Notes: generated by a model not told the origin, from the sequence alone. A stretch of DNA of 62,792 nt from an uncultured Clostridia bacterium (GCA_944386045.1 CALWZO010000026.1:1-62792), one strand, 5' to 3'; shown: positions 49,900 through 58,555, counted from the stretch's first letter. A program made the numbers and translations.

Positions 49900-50795
49900 T
49901 GAAACTGTGACTTATTCACAGTTCTTTTCTTTTTGACAATCTGCATTTCGCTGAGAACCAGACTGCAAAGTATAAGGGCACCGCCCACCAGCAGATTGAG
50001 GGTAAAATTTTCGTAGCCGAACATAATGCTGAAAGCACTGCCAAAAACCCCCTCCAGCATCATAACCAGGCTGGCGGTGGAAGCGCTAAGGTGTTTTTGC
50101 GCTATTATCTGCAGGCTTTGAGCCACAAAGTTGGAACCTACAGCCAGATAAAGTATTGGCCAGATGGCACGGTTCCAGTCACAGGCGGCAATATTTACAC
50201 CTTCTATTGCAAAGGCGTAAATCCGGCTGCCGGCAAACAGGGTAAATCCCATCAGAAAAGCGCCCCGGGCAAAATGACTGCCGGTGGGCTGTTTGGCCAG
50301 AAGAACTATGGACATTGCAAAGAAAAACGCTCCGGCTATGGTGTACCGGTCCCCGATATTAAGCACAAACCGGGTGTTAAGCGCCCCGGTAAGCACCGCC
50401 ATGCCGCACATACACACCACCACGGCCAGCAGGTTGCGCATTTTTGGGCGTACTTTGTACAGTGCCCATGCCAGGAAAGGCACCATTACCACATTGGTGG
50501 TGGTAAGAAAGGAGGAGTTGGACGGTGTGGTATATATTGCGCCGATAGCCTGCAATATAAAACCCAGAAAGTTGAAGGTGCCCACCAGCAGACCGTTTTT
50601 CATCTGCTCTCTGGACATGTTCAGCACCGCTTTGGGAAAGCTGACAAACACGAGAACGGAAAAAATAAGGCCTCTGATCATATTCAGCAATCCGGCGGAA
50701 ACGCCGTAGTCCAAAGCCTGTTTTATGGCAACAAAACCGCCGCCCCATATAATTGTAACAATGATAAGTAACAGTATAGCTGTTTGCTTTTTCAT
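49896..50795 (-). CDS. EamA family drug/metabolite transporter
   Basis: A 299-residue permease of the EamA (DMT) family with ten predicted membrane segments in two repeats; the first begins with the typical IIWGGGFVAIK and contains TNVVMVPFLAW. Such proteins export amino acids or metabolites. The stop codon lies inside the -35 region of the superoxide reductase promoter, and I see no terminator between the genes, so some read-through into dfx is likely. Confidence 0.9.
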   Translation of the reverse strand: MKKQTAILLLIIVTIIWGGGFVAIKQALDYGVSAGLLNMIRGLIFSVLVFVSFPKAVLNMSREQMKNGLLVGTFNFLGFILQAIGAIYTTPSNSSFLTTTNVVMVPFLAWALYKVRPKMRNLLAVVVCMCGMAVLTGALNTRFVLNIGDRYTIAGAFFFAMSIVLLAKQPTGSHFARGAFLMGFTLFAGSRIYAFAIEGVNIAACDWNRAIWPILYLAVGSNFVAQSLQIIAQKHLSASTASLVMMLEGVFGSAFSIMFGYENFTLNLLVGGALILCSLVLSEMQIVKKKRTVNKSQFH

Positions 50796-50870
50796 AAATC
50801 CTCCTGATATTTTTTCAAAACATACAAGATGATTATATCATACGCAAAAACAAATTAAAAGGTGAAGATA

Positions 50871-50899
50871 TTGAACAAAAAACGCCTTTGTGGTAAACT
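50871..50899 (+). promoter_or_regulatory. Promoter of the Rrf2 gene
   Basis: TTGAAC (50871-50876), 17-base spacer, TAAACT (50894-50899); the -10 context GTGGTAAACTGT matches that of the riboswitch promoter at 2971-2981. Confidence 0.65.
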
Positions 50900-50926
50900 G
50901 TAAAAAAACAAATGGGGGTGGCCAAG

Positions 50927-51346
50927 ATGATGATTTCCACAAAGGGGCGATATGCGCTGAGGGTCATGATAGACCTGGCCCAGCACCGGGACGGCCGGCT
51001 GATACCGCTGGCGGTGATAGCAGAAAGACAGAATATTTCCGAAAAGTATCTGGAAAATATAGTATCCGGCCTGGCCAAAGGCGGCCTGGTGAAATCCACC
51101 AGGGGCAAAAACGGCGGATATACCCTGACCAAGTCCCCGCGGGAATATACAGTGGCAGAGATAATGGCGGCCAGCGAAGGGGATCTGGCACCGGTGGCCT
51201 GCCTTAAAGACAGCAACAGCTGCGACAATGCGCAAAACTGTCTGACAGTAACGCTGTGGGCCAATTTGCAGGATGTTATATACGAATATCTGTCAGGCAT
51301 TACACTGGAAGACCTGGCCCTGGGGAAAATAAAAAGAAATAAATAG
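50927..51346 (+). CDS. Rrf2 family (IscR-like) transcriptional regulator
   Basis: A 139-residue Rrf2 regulator: N-terminal winged helix (STKGRYALRVMIDLAQH... SEKYLENIVSGL), the wing KSTRGKNGGYTL, and three cysteines in the C-terminal loop (ACLKDSNSCDNAQNC) spaced as for an [Fe-S] cluster in IscR-like members. It probably senses iron-sulfur or redox status. GGGGGTGG precedes the ATG. No isc or suf genes lie next to it, so the targets are elsewhere or include the divergent EamA-dfx genes (inference). Confidence 0.88.
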   Translation: MMISTKGRYALRVMIDLAQHRDGRLIPLAVIAERQNISEKYLENIVSGLAKGGLVKSTRGKNGGYTLTKSPREYTVAEIMAASEGDLAPVACLKDSNSCDNAQNCLTVTLWANLQDVIYEYLSGITLEDLALGKIKRNK

Positions 51347-51352
51347 GCATAT

Positions 51353-51383
51353 AAAAATCCACCCGCTTTGCGGGTGGATTTTG
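51353..51383. terminator. Bidirectional terminator between Rrf2 and GNAT genes
   Basis: AAAATCCACCCGC (51354-51366) pairs with GCGGGTGGATTTT (51370-51382). Confidence 0.88.
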
Positions 51384-51399
51384 GTGTTTAAAATAAGTA

Positions 51400-52227
51400 T
51401 CAGAATTTTACCTCTTTGGTTATAAGGTCGCTGCTTTCGGCCTTGAAGCCGCGGGCTTTCAGCGCGTTTTCCAGCTTTTCGTTTTCCAGCCGGAAGGTGC
51501 AGGATACCTTTTCCAGACCCTGTGCCTTGGCATAATTGATTGCAAAATCAATGCACTTGTCCAGGTCACCGCCCATCATGGCTATGTGCAGTGTCACCTG
51601 ATGCTGGAAGCGGGCGCCGCACACGATAAAGCTGCCGCTTTCTTTGTCTTCAAACACCTTGCCCTGGTCGGAAAATGCCTTGGCGTTGGCTTCGTTGATG
51701 TGGTGGAAGGTGCGGTTGAAGGTCATATAGTCGTTGTATTCGTCTTTTTTGGCCATAATCAGTTCCACAGCCCTCTGCCATGTGGTGTGTTTAAAGCCGT
51801 GGGGGTCACCGCCGGACAGGTCTGTCAGGTGGTAGCCTCTGTGCTGTGCCACTGTTTTCAGGCCGTAAAGCTCTGCCAGGCCGGAGCTGGCCGCATTTGA
51901 TACGCCGGTGAACATTGCCATGGACGGACATTTCAGCTCTTTGGCAATTTCCAGCCATTTTTTGTATATGGCTTTGCCTGCGCCTTTGCGCTGATAAGAC
52001 GGGACAACCCTCAGGGTTTCCAGCCAGCCGCTGCCGTCGGGCAGTACTGAAAAACGGCCGATACCTATCATTTTTTCGCCGTCATAAACGCACACCAGTC
52101 CGCCGCCCAGGCTGTTGAAATAGTTCCACGCATCTGAAAGATAAACATAATCGCCCATTGTTTCTCTTTCCACGGCGTCTGCCGCAGCCAGGTCGCCGTA
52201 GCCGGCAATTTTTACAGTGAAATCCAT
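51400..52227 (-). CDS. GNAT acetyltransferase with C-terminal extension
   Basis: A 275-residue protein whose N-terminal half is a GNAT domain with the acetyl-CoA loop VPSYQRKGAGKAIYK and AASSGLAELYGL. The C-terminal ~110 residues (after HTTWQRAVELIMAKK) look like a second, degenerate GNAT-like half ending in ALKARGFKAES. GCGGAGG precedes ATG at 52227. Substrate unknown; single-gene unit. Confidence 0.8.
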   Translation of the reverse strand: MDFTVKIAGYGDLAAADAVERETMGDYVYLSDAWNYFNSLGGGLVCVYDGEKMIGIGRFSVLPDGSGWLETLRVVPSYQRKGAGKAIYKKWLEIAKELKCPSMAMFTGVSNAASSGLAELYGLKTVAQHRGYHLTDLSGGDPHGFKHTTWQRAVELIMAKKDEYNDYMTFNRTFHHINEANAKAFSDQGKVFEDKESGSFIVCGARFQHQVTLHIAMMGGDLDKCIDFAINYAKAQGLEKVSCTFRLENEKLENALKARGFKAESSDLITKEVKF

Positions 52228-52343
52228 AACTTTTTCCTCCGCTAAAATTTTATTTTTATTATATACCAAGCAAATCCGATTTTCAATTGCAAAGACAGGT
52301 TTATAGTGGTAATATATTTTATTATATATAATGTGGGTGGATT

Positions 52344-53081
52344 ATGGAATATTGTACATTTGATTACACAATAACAGCCGAAGGGGCAGACCTGGACGCC
52401 AAGGCCCTGCAAAAGCTTTCAGCCGGACAGCCGCTGACGCTGGAGCGCGTTTACGACCGGGAGGACACATGGGAGATAACCGTAAACCGGGACGGCAAGG
52501 CTTTGGGCATGATGGATTATGCCGAATGTGTTGGCATTGCGCCCTTTATGGACGATGACAGCCTGATGGTAAAAAGTGCCGTGGTAACATCTGTATCGGT
52601 AAAGGCCGGTAAAACCAGGGCAAAAGATGTAACCAGGCTGAATTTTGCGGTGGAGTGCCGGTACGATGAAAATCTGCTGAAGCCCTATACCGGCAAAAGC
52701 GGCAAAAAAGGCTTTGTGCCGGACTACGACGCCATGGCCGCCATGGCTGTTTACCGGGTGCTGGACGGAGAGGATGATATTGTGATGAAACAGACACACC
52801 TTAACCGCTGGCGGCGGCAGATACCGGTCAGCGCACAGGTGCGGAAGCAGTTTTTTGACGGTGATTTTACCGACGGCAGCTATGATTTCTGCTGCGAGGT
52901 TCTGTTTGATGAAAAATTTACAAAATGTAAAATATCTGCAAGTATATACAATAAGGAAAATGGTGACGAATATGACGCCGAGCTGGACGAAAGGGAAAAG
53001 CAGACGGCGCTGACACTGGTAAACCATTGCAGGATATTCAGCGGCGAGGAGCGGCTGGGAGAGGATATAGAAGTGGAGTGA
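52344..53081 (+). CDS. Unknown protein, possibly HIRAN-like N-terminal fold
   Basis: A 245-residue soluble protein. The part from about 30 to 95 (LERVYDREDTWEITVNRDGK... ALGMMDYAE) has the conserved-basic, acidic, strand pattern that I associate with HIRAN domains, but the match is weak. The rest is acidic and unrecognised. The AlaX-like gene begins five bases after its stop, so the two are almost certainly cotranslated. Confidence 0.65.
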   Translation: MEYCTFDYTITAEGADLDAKALQKLSAGQPLTLERVYDREDTWEITVNRDGKALGMMDYAECVGIAPFMDDDSLMVKSAVVTSVSVKAGKTRAKDVTRLNFAVECRYDENLLKPYTGKSGKKGFVPDYDAMAAMAVYRVLDGEDDIVMKQTHLNRWRRQIPVSAQVRKQFFDGDFTDGSYDFCCEVLFDEKFTKCKISASIYNKENGDEYDAELDEREKQTALTLVNHCRIFSGEERLGEDIEVE

Positions 53082-53086
53082 AAAAA

Positions 53087-54247
53087 ATGAGTGTAAAATT
53101 GTACTATGACGACCGGTATATGAAAACCTTTACAGCCACAGTGCAAAGCTGCCGGGAGGACAAAAAAGGCTGGGCAGTAGTGCTGGACAGGACGGCATTT
53201 TATCCCGAAGGCGGCGGCCAGCCCCACGACACCGGACGGCTGTATTTCGGCGAAGAAACAGCGCAGGTAACTGATGTCAGGGAAAAAGGCGAACAGATAG
53301 TGCATTACTGTGACAGGCCGATACCTGCCGGTACCCGGGTAAATGGGGAAATCGACTGGGAGCGACGCTTTGATTTTATGCAGCAGCATACAGGCGAACA
53401 TATGTTTTCCGGCGTTGTCCACAGCATGTTCGGATATAACAATGTGGGCTTTCACATGAATGAAAATGATGTGGTGGTGGACTTTGACGGCCCGCTGATC
53501 AAAGATGATATAAAGGCAGTTATGGACGAATGTAACCGCTGTGTCTGGGAAAACCAGCCGGTAATCGCCGGCTTTCCGGATAATGTAAAAGACATGGAGT
53601 ACCGCAGCAAAAAAGAGCTGTCCGGCCCCATAAGGATAGTCACCGCCGGGCAGGCTGATGTTTGTGCCTGCTGCGGCACCCATACGGCCACCACAGCCCG
53701 GGCCGGCCCCATAGCGGCCCTGTCCTTTGCCGCATACAAAGGGGGCACCAGGATAAATATCCTGTGCGGAAAGCGCGCGGTGGAATACCTGAAAAACCGC
53801 AATGATGACTGTTATGAAATCAGCCATATACTTTCCAGCCCGGTGGAAAAAATCACTGACAGCCTGCGCTCCAGGCTGAAAGAGACAGAAATGCTGAAAG
53901 CGCAGCTGGCCCGGGCCAACAGACAGCTTATGGAAATGCTGGTCCGGCAGGCTGCGGCGGAAAACGGCCTGTGCGTTGTCAAAAAAGACGGCCTGGACGC
54001 CGCATCCGCCCGGCAGCTGGCAACCCTTCTGGCAGAAAAAAGCCGGACAGCCGTTGCATTTTCCGGCGAAGAAAACGGCAAGATATGTATAATTTCCACA
54101 GAGTATGACACCAATGCCCTGGGCAGACATATTTCAGGTGCCCTGGGCGGCAAAGGCGGCGGAAAACCCGGTATGTATCAGGGCTTTGTAACCCGGCGGA
54201 CGGACGAGGAAAGAATAAAGGCCCTTGTACGCAGTTTCAACGGCTGA
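53087..54247 (+). CDS. Alanyl-tRNA editing protein (AlaX-like) with DHHA1 domain
   Basis: A stand-alone AlaRS-type editing protein of 386 residues that should deacylate mischarged Ser- or Gly-tRNA(Ala). N-terminal domain has FYPEGGGQP; the zinc site is HTGEH (His101, His105) plus CCGTH (195-199); a coiled-coil linker (about 260-305) leads to a C-terminal DHHA1 domain ending GGKGGGKPGMYQG. This is the long form (AlaX-L type). The frame is open upstream, but ATG at 53087 follows GTGGAGTG and begins the conserved fold. Confidence 0.9.
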   Translation: MSVKLYYDDRYMKTFTATVQSCREDKKGWAVVLDRTAFYPEGGGQPHDTGRLYFGEETAQVTDVREKGEQIVHYCDRPIPAGTRVNGEIDWERRFDFMQQHTGEHMFSGVVHSMFGYNNVGFHMNENDVVVDFDGPLIKDDIKAVMDECNRCVWENQPVIAGFPDNVKDMEYRSKKELSGPIRIVTAGQADVCACCGTHTATTARAGPIAALSFAAYKGGTRINILCGKRAVEYLKNRNDDCYEISHILSSPVEKITDSLRSRLKETEMLKAQLARANRQLMEMLVRQAAAENGLCVVKKDGLDAASARQLATLLAEKSRTAVAFSGEENGKICIISTEYDTNALGRHISGALGGKGGGKPGMYQGFVTRRTDEERIKALVRSFNG

Positions 54248-54288
54248 TAATAAGGTGACTTTAAATAATATGAAAATAGATTTTAATA

Positions 54289-54330
54289 TTGACTTTAATA
54301 ATATTAAATGTTATATTTAATATTATTAAA
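54289..54330 (+). promoter_or_regulatory. DUF2089 gene promoter with two tandem 15-base palindromes
   Basis: Promoter TTGACT (54289-54294), 17-base spacer, TATATT (54312-54317). Palindrome TTTAATA-A-TATTAAA (54294-54308) and palindrome TTTAATA-T-TATTAAA (54316-54330) have centres 22 bases apart, on the same helix face, covering the spacer and the start region. Confidence 0.78.
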
Positions 54331-54344
54331 AAGGAGTTGAAGTA

Positions 54345-54650
54345 ATGGCTATGGCACCAATGCCCCGGTGGATGGAAAACCTGGGGCGGGAAGATATGGA
54401 ATTTATCAAAAGATTTGTGCTGGAATCCGGCTCGCTGAAAGCAATGGCCCGGCAGTATTCTGTGACTTATCCCACCGTAAGGCTAAGGCTGGACAGGATA
54501 ATACAGAAGATAAACGCCGCCCGGCAGCAGGAGGCCGACAGCTATATATCGCTGATAAAAAATATGGCCCTGGATGACAGGCTGGACTTTGACACCGCCA
54601 AGATACTGATAGAACAGTACAAAAAGTCAAAAGGAGATAAAGATCTATGA
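54345..54650 (+). CDS. DUF2089 family small helix-turn-helix protein
   Basis: A 101-residue protein matching the C-terminal (HTH) part of DUF2089: the N-terminal PRWMENLGREDMEFIKRFVL and a recognition-helix region SLKAMARQYSVTYPTVRLRLDRII. It lacks the zinc ribbon found in longer members such as the one at 24704. AAGGAG is upstream of the ATG. Two identical-type palindromes cover its promoter, so self-repression is likely. It overlaps the next gene by four bases. Confidence 0.85.
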   Translation: MAMAPMPRWMENLGREDMEFIKRFVLESGSLKAMARQYSVTYPTVRLRLDRIIQKINAARQQEADSYISLIKNMALDDRLDFDTAKILIEQYKKSKGDKDL

Positions 54651-54967
54651 TTGTATGGCCCAGAATAGTTTTTTTGGTTTTGGTTTTGCGGGCAATAGTT
54701 GCATTGCAGGTGTTTTTGTCCAAAAGCCGCAGTAAATACCCCGGCCTTATACTTCCGCTGATATTTTTTGCCATTTCACTGATATATCCGCTGAATATTG
54801 CCGCCCCGGAAGATGCTTCCACTGTCAGCCTTTTGCTGATGATGCTAATGGTTTTGCTTATCGCCAACATACCCACAATGATTTTGCTGGGAATATACAT
54901 GGCATGCAGGGATAAAGCCGGCCGCAGAAAAGAACTGGAAAAGATGAAAATCCGCGATTTGAAATAA
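54647..54967 (+). CDS. Small three-pass membrane protein paired with DUF2089
   Basis: A 106-residue hydrophobic protein with three predicted membrane segments (about 4-22, 31-50, 60-84) and a basic C-terminal tail (RDKAGRRKELEKMKIRDLK). It starts within the DUF2089 stop (ATGA), after AAGGAG. The tight coupling of a small DNA-binding protein with a small membrane protein suggests that the membrane protein controls or is controlled by the regulator. No family function known to me. Confidence 0.75.
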   Translation: MIVWPRIVFLVLVLRAIVALQVFLSKSRSKYPGLILPLIFFAISLIYPLNIAAPEDASTVSLLLMMLMVLLIANIPTMILLGIYMACRDKAGRRKELEKMKIRDLK

Positions 54968-54995
54968 AAAAAGCCTCCTGTAAAGGAGGCTTTTT
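54965..54995 (+). terminator. Terminator of the DUF2089-membrane pair
   Basis: AAAAAAGCCTCCT pairs with AGGAGGCTTTTT across a short loop (54966-54995). Confidence 0.85.
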
Positions 54996-55148
54996 GCTTT
55001 AAAAACACATCAGACGCTAAGGCGGCGCTGTTTCACCGGGCGGCAGAAAGTGCAGTCTGCGGCTGTGCCTGCACTGCGATACAGCCCGCAGACTTATGCT
55101 TATAAAGGGTCTGTTTTGCCGCGGCAAGACGGTATGCCTGCATCGGTG

Positions 55149-55562
55149 TCAGCTTTTTGCGGCAGGCGCATAATTTTCCGTTCCCCAGTGACCGCTTTCA
55201 TATCCGTTGTCAAAGCGGACTGTGAAAAACGGGGTCATTTTATTGTAAATCTGCCTGTCGTCAGGCTGTGGCTGTGACAGAAGCATAACGGCAAAGTCCG
55301 CCGTTACCTCTCCCTGTATCACAACACCCCAATCCCAGCCGGTATCTGCGCGCTGTCCGTATTTTTCCGCCAGCGATATCCGCCGGTTTTCTTCATTCCA
55401 GCAGTGTATTTCAAAACGCACTGCCTCTGTCAGCCGCTGTTTTATAAACGCCTGCCAGTCTTTGTTGTCCGGCCGCCCGGACAGGTCAATAAATGTGTAT
55501 TCACTGCTGTTTTGCGACAGGTCAAAAGCGCCTGTCCGCTTTTTGTCAGGTTGGTTTTTCAT
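55149..55562 (-). CDS. Unknown soluble protein
   Basis: A 137-residue protein, not recognised. It is rich in aromatic and charged residues, with alternating strand-like segments (AVRFEIHCWNEENRR, GWDWGVVIQGEVTADFAVMLL). AAGGAGA precedes the ATG. The preceding HdeD-like gene is on the same strand about 105 bases upstream. No terminator is obvious at its 3' end. Confidence 0.6.
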   Translation of the reverse strand: MKNQPDKKRTGAFDLSQNSSEYTFIDLSGRPDNKDWQAFIKQRLTEAVRFEIHCWNEENRRISLAEKYGQRADTGWDWGVVIQGEVTADFAVMLLSQPQPDDRQIYNKMTPFFTVRFDNGYESGHWGTENYAPAAKS

Positions 55563-55666
55563 AGATATTCTCCTTTACAGATGGATCACCGGCCGGCCGA
55601 AAACCTGCTCGGCGCTTTTTTCGTAAAACCTATTGTGTATATTTTCATATCTTACACCGGTGCAGT

Positions 55667-56329
55667 TTATTGGTCTTCTGCGTCTATGGTGTTCTGCACC
55701 ACATCCACAAATTCGGCATCAACCACCGGAATATTGCCGGCGTTTTTTTCTTTGCGCAGGTTCAGGTCGCGCAGTTCCTCCTCGGCCTTGTCGGCGGCTA
55801 TTTTTGCTTTGGCCAGCCGGAATACTGTCGCCAGGCTGCTGGCACCGTCATACACCAGGCATATACCTATGAACCTGGTCAGGGCAATGGCGGTGTTGAA
55901 AGGGTTGAGTATAATCAATGCCGCCAGTATCAGTTTGAGCACAGCCATCAGGGTTCCGTTTTTCCGTCCGACATAACCCATCTGTTTCAGCATGGATGCC
56001 TTTTGCAGTGAAGATATGCCGCTGACCAGCAGAAACAGACCGAAGAAAAAGGGAATGATGGATATTATCACATCGCTTCTCAGGGCCACAAAGGCACCCA
56101 GGGCGATGATTGCAATGTTCCGGATTATCTCATAAGGCATGGGGGGATATCCGTTTTGCCTGTATCTAGCAATCAGGCCGGATACGCCCTTTACAATAAG
56201 CACTGCGCTGAGGGTGTAGCACAAAGCCCGGTTTGTAAAGCCCGGATATATTAGCAGCAGCAGTCCCACAAAAAATGTGACTATGCCCGATATTGAAAAA
56301 GCGCTTTTGAATTCCTGTAAAAATTTCAT
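55667..56329 (-). CDS. HdeD/DUF308-like membrane protein
   Basis: A 220-residue protein with six predicted membrane segments of the HdeD/DUF308 type (repeats with GIVTFFVGLLLLIYPG and FFFGLFLLVSGISSL) and a charged cytoplasmic tail of about 55 residues (KAKIAADKAEEELRDL). HdeD is linked to acid stress in enterobacteria; the role in Firmicutes is unknown. ATG at 56329 follows AGGTGA. Confidence 0.82.
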   Translation of the reverse strand: MKFLQEFKSAFSISGIVTFFVGLLLLIYPGFTNRALCYTLSAVLIVKGVSGLIARYRQNGYPPMPYEIIRNIAIIALGAFVALRSDVIISIIPFFFGLFLLVSGISSLQKASMLKQMGYVGRKNGTLMAVLKLILAALIILNPFNTAIALTRFIGICLVYDGASSLATVFRLAKAKIAADKAEEELRDLNLRKEKNAGNIPVVDAEFVDVVQNTIDAEDQ

Positions 56330-56417
56330 ACTGTTCACCTGAATAAAATAAATATATTATATTGTTGATTGCTTGGCCTCATAATAACATCAAAATAAAA
56401 AATAAATGTGAAATAAA

Positions 56418-56447
56418 AAGAAAAAGCGGAGTAAACGCTCCGCTTCT
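56418..56447 (-). terminator. Terminator of the CNNM/hemolysin-type gene
   Basis: AAGCGGAG (56424-56431) pairs with CTCCGCTT (56438-56445); the A run at 56411-56425 becomes the T run on the minus strand. Confidence 0.8.
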
Positions 56448-56450
56448 GAT

Positions 56451-57644
56451 TTATGCAATGGGATATTTTCTTTCTACCTTTACCTTCAGTATCCTTCTGT
56501 CTGCAACATCGGTAACGGTGAAAACCAGACCTTTGTACTCGACGCTGGCGGCCTCTTCGGAGCTGGGAATTCTTCCCAGACGGTCTATAATCAGTCCGCC
56601 GATGCTGTCAAAATCCTCTTCTTCCAGCTCTTCCTCGTCCACTTCGATGTCAAACAGCTCCAGCAGGTCTTCCAGTTCCATAGACGCGTTGCAGGTGTAG
56701 GAGCCGTCTTCGTTTTTGATGTACATCTCCTCTTCGTCGTCATATTCGTCCTGAATATTGCCCACTATCTCTTCCAGGATATCCTCCATGGTGATGATGC
56801 CGCTGGTGCCGCCGTATTCGTCCACCACAACAGCCATCTGGTTCCTTGTCAGCTTGAACTGCACCAGCAGTTCCCTGGCGGCGCAGGCCTCCGGCACAAA
56901 CATGGCTTTGCGCACATAGGTTTTTACCGGCTGGGCCAGCTTTTCATCATCGCCGACCACTGTCAGCAGGTCTTTGGTGTACAGTATGCCTGCTATGGTA
57001 TCTATGGTGCCGTCATACACCGGAATTCTGGAAAAGCCGCTTTCCACAGCCTGCTCCACAATATCGGCGCATTTGTCCTTTCCGTTGAAGGCAAACACAT
57101 CGGTGCGGTGGGTCATTATGTCACCGGCTGTCATGTCGTCCAGCTCAAAGATGTTTTCTATCATCTCTTTCTGGTCATCATCTATAACATCTTCGTGAGC
57201 ATCTTCCATCAGGTCCATAACATCCTGGGCGGTCACTTCGTCTTCAGCGTTCAGTTTGAACAGGCCGAAAATTATATGTACCGGCAGCATCACTATCAGT
57301 GCCAGGGTGCTGTTGAGCACGGTGATAAGCGGTGAGAGAAGCTTGGTGATAAATGTCAGGTCCTCGCTGACAGCCAGGCCCACACAATAGGGCAGGAAGG
57401 TGGCCACAACGGCAAAAACTACCGCCAGCACAATATTCAGCGGGAATTTGAATGTGGGCAGGACATAGGTTGCCATTGCCCAGATATTGGCCAGCATCAG
57501 CATAACAGTGCTGACCTGACTGGGGGAAACACCCAGCGGAAAGTCCTCGTCCTGTTCCATTTTCAGCTTTGCGCCGGAATACAGACACAGTATAAAGCTG
57601 ATTGTCAGATTGATTAAATAGTAAATAGTCCCATCGGGGTCCAT
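56451..57644 (-). CDS. CNNM/CorC-type hemolysin-family membrane protein
   Basis: A 397-residue protein: a membrane domain related to DUF21/CNNM (about 1-125), an acidic helix with ALMEDAHEDVIDDDQKEMI, a tandem CBS pair (with DIMTHRTDVFAF and VVDEYGGTSGIITMEDILEEIVG) and a C-terminal CorC_HlyC domain. Family members move Mg2+/divalent ions or protect against them. The membrane domain is shorter than usual (about 125 rather than 190 residues). GGAGAAAAA precedes the ATG. Confidence 0.9.
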   Translation of the reverse strand: MDPDGTIYYLINLTISFILCLYSGAKLKMEQDEDFPLGVSPSQVSTVMLMLANIWAMATYVLPTFKFPLNIVLAVVFAVVATFLPYCVGLAVSEDLTFITKLLSPLITVLNSTLALIVMLPVHIIFGLFKLNAEDEVTAQDVMDLMEDAHEDVIDDDQKEMIENIFELDDMTAGDIMTHRTDVFAFNGKDKCADIVEQAVESGFSRIPVYDGTIDTIAGILYTKDLLTVVGDDEKLAQPVKTYVRKAMFVPEACAARELLVQFKLTRNQMAVVVDEYGGTSGIITMEDILEEIVGNIQDEYDDEEEMYIKNEDGSYTCNASMELEDLLELFDIEVDEEELEEEDFDSIGGLIIDRLGRIPSSEEAASVEYKGLVFTVTDVADRRILKVKVERKYPIA

Positions 57645-57997
57645 AAAAATTTTTCTCCTTTAAAATAATAGATTTATATATCATATATTAGCATTATCGA
57701 TTTTAGTTGTCAAATTGCAGGCACGCTGTATATGCTATACAAATATGCGTTTTTTTATTGTTGAGTTCGTGCATTGTAATTTTATACATAACAGTTTATA
57801 CTGAAAATAACATCCAATATATTATTTACAAAAGGTGTGGGTTGCAATGTTCTGAACAAATTTGCTTAAAACAAAATTATGAAAGTAAAAAACAATGTTG
57901 CAAAAGGATAGCTAAATTATGAAGTATTTGAAAAACATGACAGCATCATATTACTATTCTGCCGGTTGTCAGGAATATATAATGAGTGAGGATTACT
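57645..57997. other. Divergent AT-rich intergenic region
   Basis: Holds the minus-strand promoter above and, near its right end, a possible 33-codon open frame (57919-58020) after AAAGGA that overlaps the next gene. Otherwise nothing recognisable. Confidence 0.5.
57685..57713 (-). promoter_or_regulatory. Promoter of the CNNM/hemolysin-type gene
   Basis: Minus-strand perfect TTGACA (complement of 57708-57713), 17-base spacer, TAATAT (complement of 57685-57690). Confidence 0.75.
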
Positions 57998-58546
57998 ATG
58001 AGTTATGCACATACCTCTAACAGCATTGATATACATAAAGCGGCGTCAAAAGCGCTGGCTGTGCACACTGTGGCCCTTGTGGTGATGGCGGCCGCCGCCG
58101 GAGCGGTTATGTACGGCATCGTAAAAGGCTTTATACCGGGAGAAAGGTTTTACGATGTTAAAATTTACACTTTGGGCATAGCTGTGGGCGCGGTGGAATT
58201 TTTGCGGGGTCAGGCGACAGTGACAGAGAGGGCTGCCCTTGCAGCAGCTGCTGCAAAATATTCAGGCACAGGCCGGCTGAACAGGACAAAATGGATTTTC
58301 AATATACTGCTGGCGGCTATTGCGGCGGCCATGGTGTTTTCCGGCCCCACTGCGCTGCGCAGGATGAAAAGAGGCGTACGGCCGGAAAGCTATCCGCGGA
58401 TATTTATAGGCTTGGCAGCGGTTTTTACAGTTGTCTGCTTTGTAAGGCTGGCTGCGCTGATGAAGCTCTACCGCCGTCTGCCCCAATATATCAGCTTGCA
58501 GGATGTACCCGAAGATACAAACGCCGGTATGAAATGGCCGGTGTAA
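57998..58546 (+). CDS. Membrane protein, unknown function
   Basis: A 182-residue protein with four predicted membrane segments (about 23-45, 55-70, 103-117 and 136-157). The ATG at 57998 has GTGAGG six bases upstream, which also contains the in-frame GTG at 57986. Charged loops (PTALRRMKRGVRPESYPR) suggest cytoplasmic sides. Family not recognised; single-gene unit ending at a strong terminator. Confidence 0.68.
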   Translation: MSYAHTSNSIDIHKAASKALAVHTVALVVMAAAAGAVMYGIVKGFIPGERFYDVKIYTLGIAVGAVEFLRGQATVTERAALAAAAAKYSGTGRLNRTKWIFNILLAAIAAAMVFSGPTALRRMKRGVRPESYPRIFIGLAAVFTVVCFVRLAALMKLYRRLPQYISLQDVPEDTNAGMKWPV

Positions 58547-58555
58547 ACCGAATAC

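Noticed and set aside
57707..57922. 71-codon hydrophobic frame upstream of the four-pass membrane protein
   Set aside because: Overlaps the minus-strand promoter, has no ribosome binding site, and is rich in isolated Cys/Ile codons from AT-rich DNA.
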